From an uncultured Prevotella sp. (GTDB lineage: Bacteria; Bacteroidota; Bacteroidia; Bacteroidales; Bacteroidaceae): DNA of 61,393 nucleotides. The notes under the pieces were generated by a model that was not told where the DNA came from, did no database searches, and saw nothing but the letters and a program-made list of their open reading frames with translations. The translations under genes and the position numbers were made by a program. Every line of letters starts with the position of its first letter. The stretch's first letter is position 1. The stretch covers positions 1 through 61,393 of the forward strand of contig CAMUYR010000018.1 of NCBI GenBank assembly GCA_947164965.1, read 5' to 3'. This document shows, in pieces, positions 61,140-61,393 of the stretch.

Positions 61140-61393
61140 TTAGGGCAACTCCTGCACCAGTTTCCGATAGAGCCCATACTTCACTTTCTTAACGATGCCC
61201 TCGCTGACAAAGCGGTTGATGGCCTTCCATGCCGTTGGTTGCGAAGTACCGAAGCAGTCCACGAATTGTTGCGTTTTGAACTCATCGGGCAACTTACGGA
61301 AGCACTCGTCGTATCGGGTGGTGCGTCGACGCTGTACAAACTCCTTGTTCTGGTCGGCAAAGTAGTTGAATGCCATTTCGCCAAAGAAGAACT
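61140..61393 (-). CDS. C-terminal part of an unknown protein with a helix-turn-helix-like tail (partial)
   Basis: The frame is open through the right edge (FFFGEMAFNYFADQNKEF...), so the start lies outside. The visible ~84 residues have FKTQQFVDCFGTSQPTAWKA, which looks like a helix-turn-helix, then a basic end (VKKVKYGLYRKL). It could be the tail of a DNA-binding or replication-type protein of a mobile element. No family can be named. The ATG at 61376 could also be the true start of a small protein. Confidence 0.6.
   Translation of the reverse strand, partial: FFFGEMAFNYFADQNKEFVQRRRTTRYDECFRKLPDEFKTQQFVDCFGTSQPTAWKAINRFVSEGIVKKVKYGLYRKLVQELP

Noticed and set aside
60618..61393. Integrated element with attachment site at the right edge
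   Set aside because: The P5-like gene and HTH-type tail hint at a mobile element, but no integrase, tRNA or direct-repeat att site is visible in the window.

Overview
The window looks like chromosomal DNA of a rumen- or gut-type Prevotella/Xylanibacter relative (Bacteroidota). The evidence is Bacteroidota-type -7 boxes (TAnnTTTG) ahead of many genes, few strong Shine-Dalgarno sites, a TonB-dependent receptor of the outer-membrane beta-barrel family, and a GH10 xylanase fused to a CE1 feruloyl esterase with the same module order as Xyn10D-Fae1A of P. ruminicola. I see no rRNA, tRNA, CRISPR array, IS element or integrase.

Layout. (1) 1-20.6 kb is almost entirely minus strand. In transcription order it holds a LytS/LytTR two-component pair, GH9, GH10-CE1, GH9, a Tat-type aldo/keto reductase, a Gfo/Idh/MocA oxidoreductase, a TonB-dependent receptor, an iron alcohol dehydrogenase, an NAD-epimerase, a secreted glutathione peroxidase-nitroreductase fusion, an HD protein, a retropepsin-like lipoprotein, a YjbR protein, a DUF5131 protein and a 3'-5' exonuclease cut by the window edge. 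(2) 20.7-23.5 kb holds a DMT transporter, a second peroxidase-nitroreductase fusion and a LuxR-type regulator. (3) 23.6-32.1 kb (+) is a tight heme operon hemN-hemG-hemE-hemA/C-hemD-hemB-hemL plus a DUF4491 gene. Every step from glutamyl-tRNA to protoporphyrin is represented, although the HemC part lacks its cofactor domain; hemH is not in the window. (4) 32.1-35.7 kb (-) is an OhrR-type redox operon: peroxidase, OhrR-like regulator, DoxX, nitroreductase, small membrane protein and radical SAM protein, behind three ATCG-N4-CGAT palindromes. (5) 35.7-38.7 kb holds two orphan genes, a long intergenic region with an 11-bp periodic array, and an AraC regulator divergent from (6) an RND efflux operon (38.9-44.3 kb). 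(7) 44.3-56.5 kb holds hairpin-rich intergenic DNA and many small metabolic or unknown genes: YccF, YbjQ, a second YjbR, thioesterases, flavin reductases, an iron-sulfur flavoprotein, CrcB, an MBL-fold protein, a thioredoxin and a cyclophilin. (8) 56.5-60.4 kb (-) is nrfH-nrfA-resB-ccsA, ammonifying cytochrome c nitrite reductase with its system II cytochrome c maturation genes. (9) The right edge has a P5-like protein and the end of an HTH-type protein.

How they fit. The heme operon would supply the pentaheme NrfA and tetraheme NrfH, whose heme attachment needs the adjacent ResB/CcsA. Peroxide and electrophile defence recurs: three glutathione peroxidase domains, three nitroreductase domains and an OhrR-like sensor. 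The glycan genes suit arabinoxylan and beta-glucan breakdown. The most unusual features are the HemA-HemC fusion without the dipyrromethane domain, the exported peroxidase-nitroreductase fusions with a gene-conversion-like identical tract, the OhrR-type triple operator, the 11-bp periodic intergenic array, and heptanucleotide tracts placed just before start codons. Assignments come from reading motifs by eye; no database search was run.
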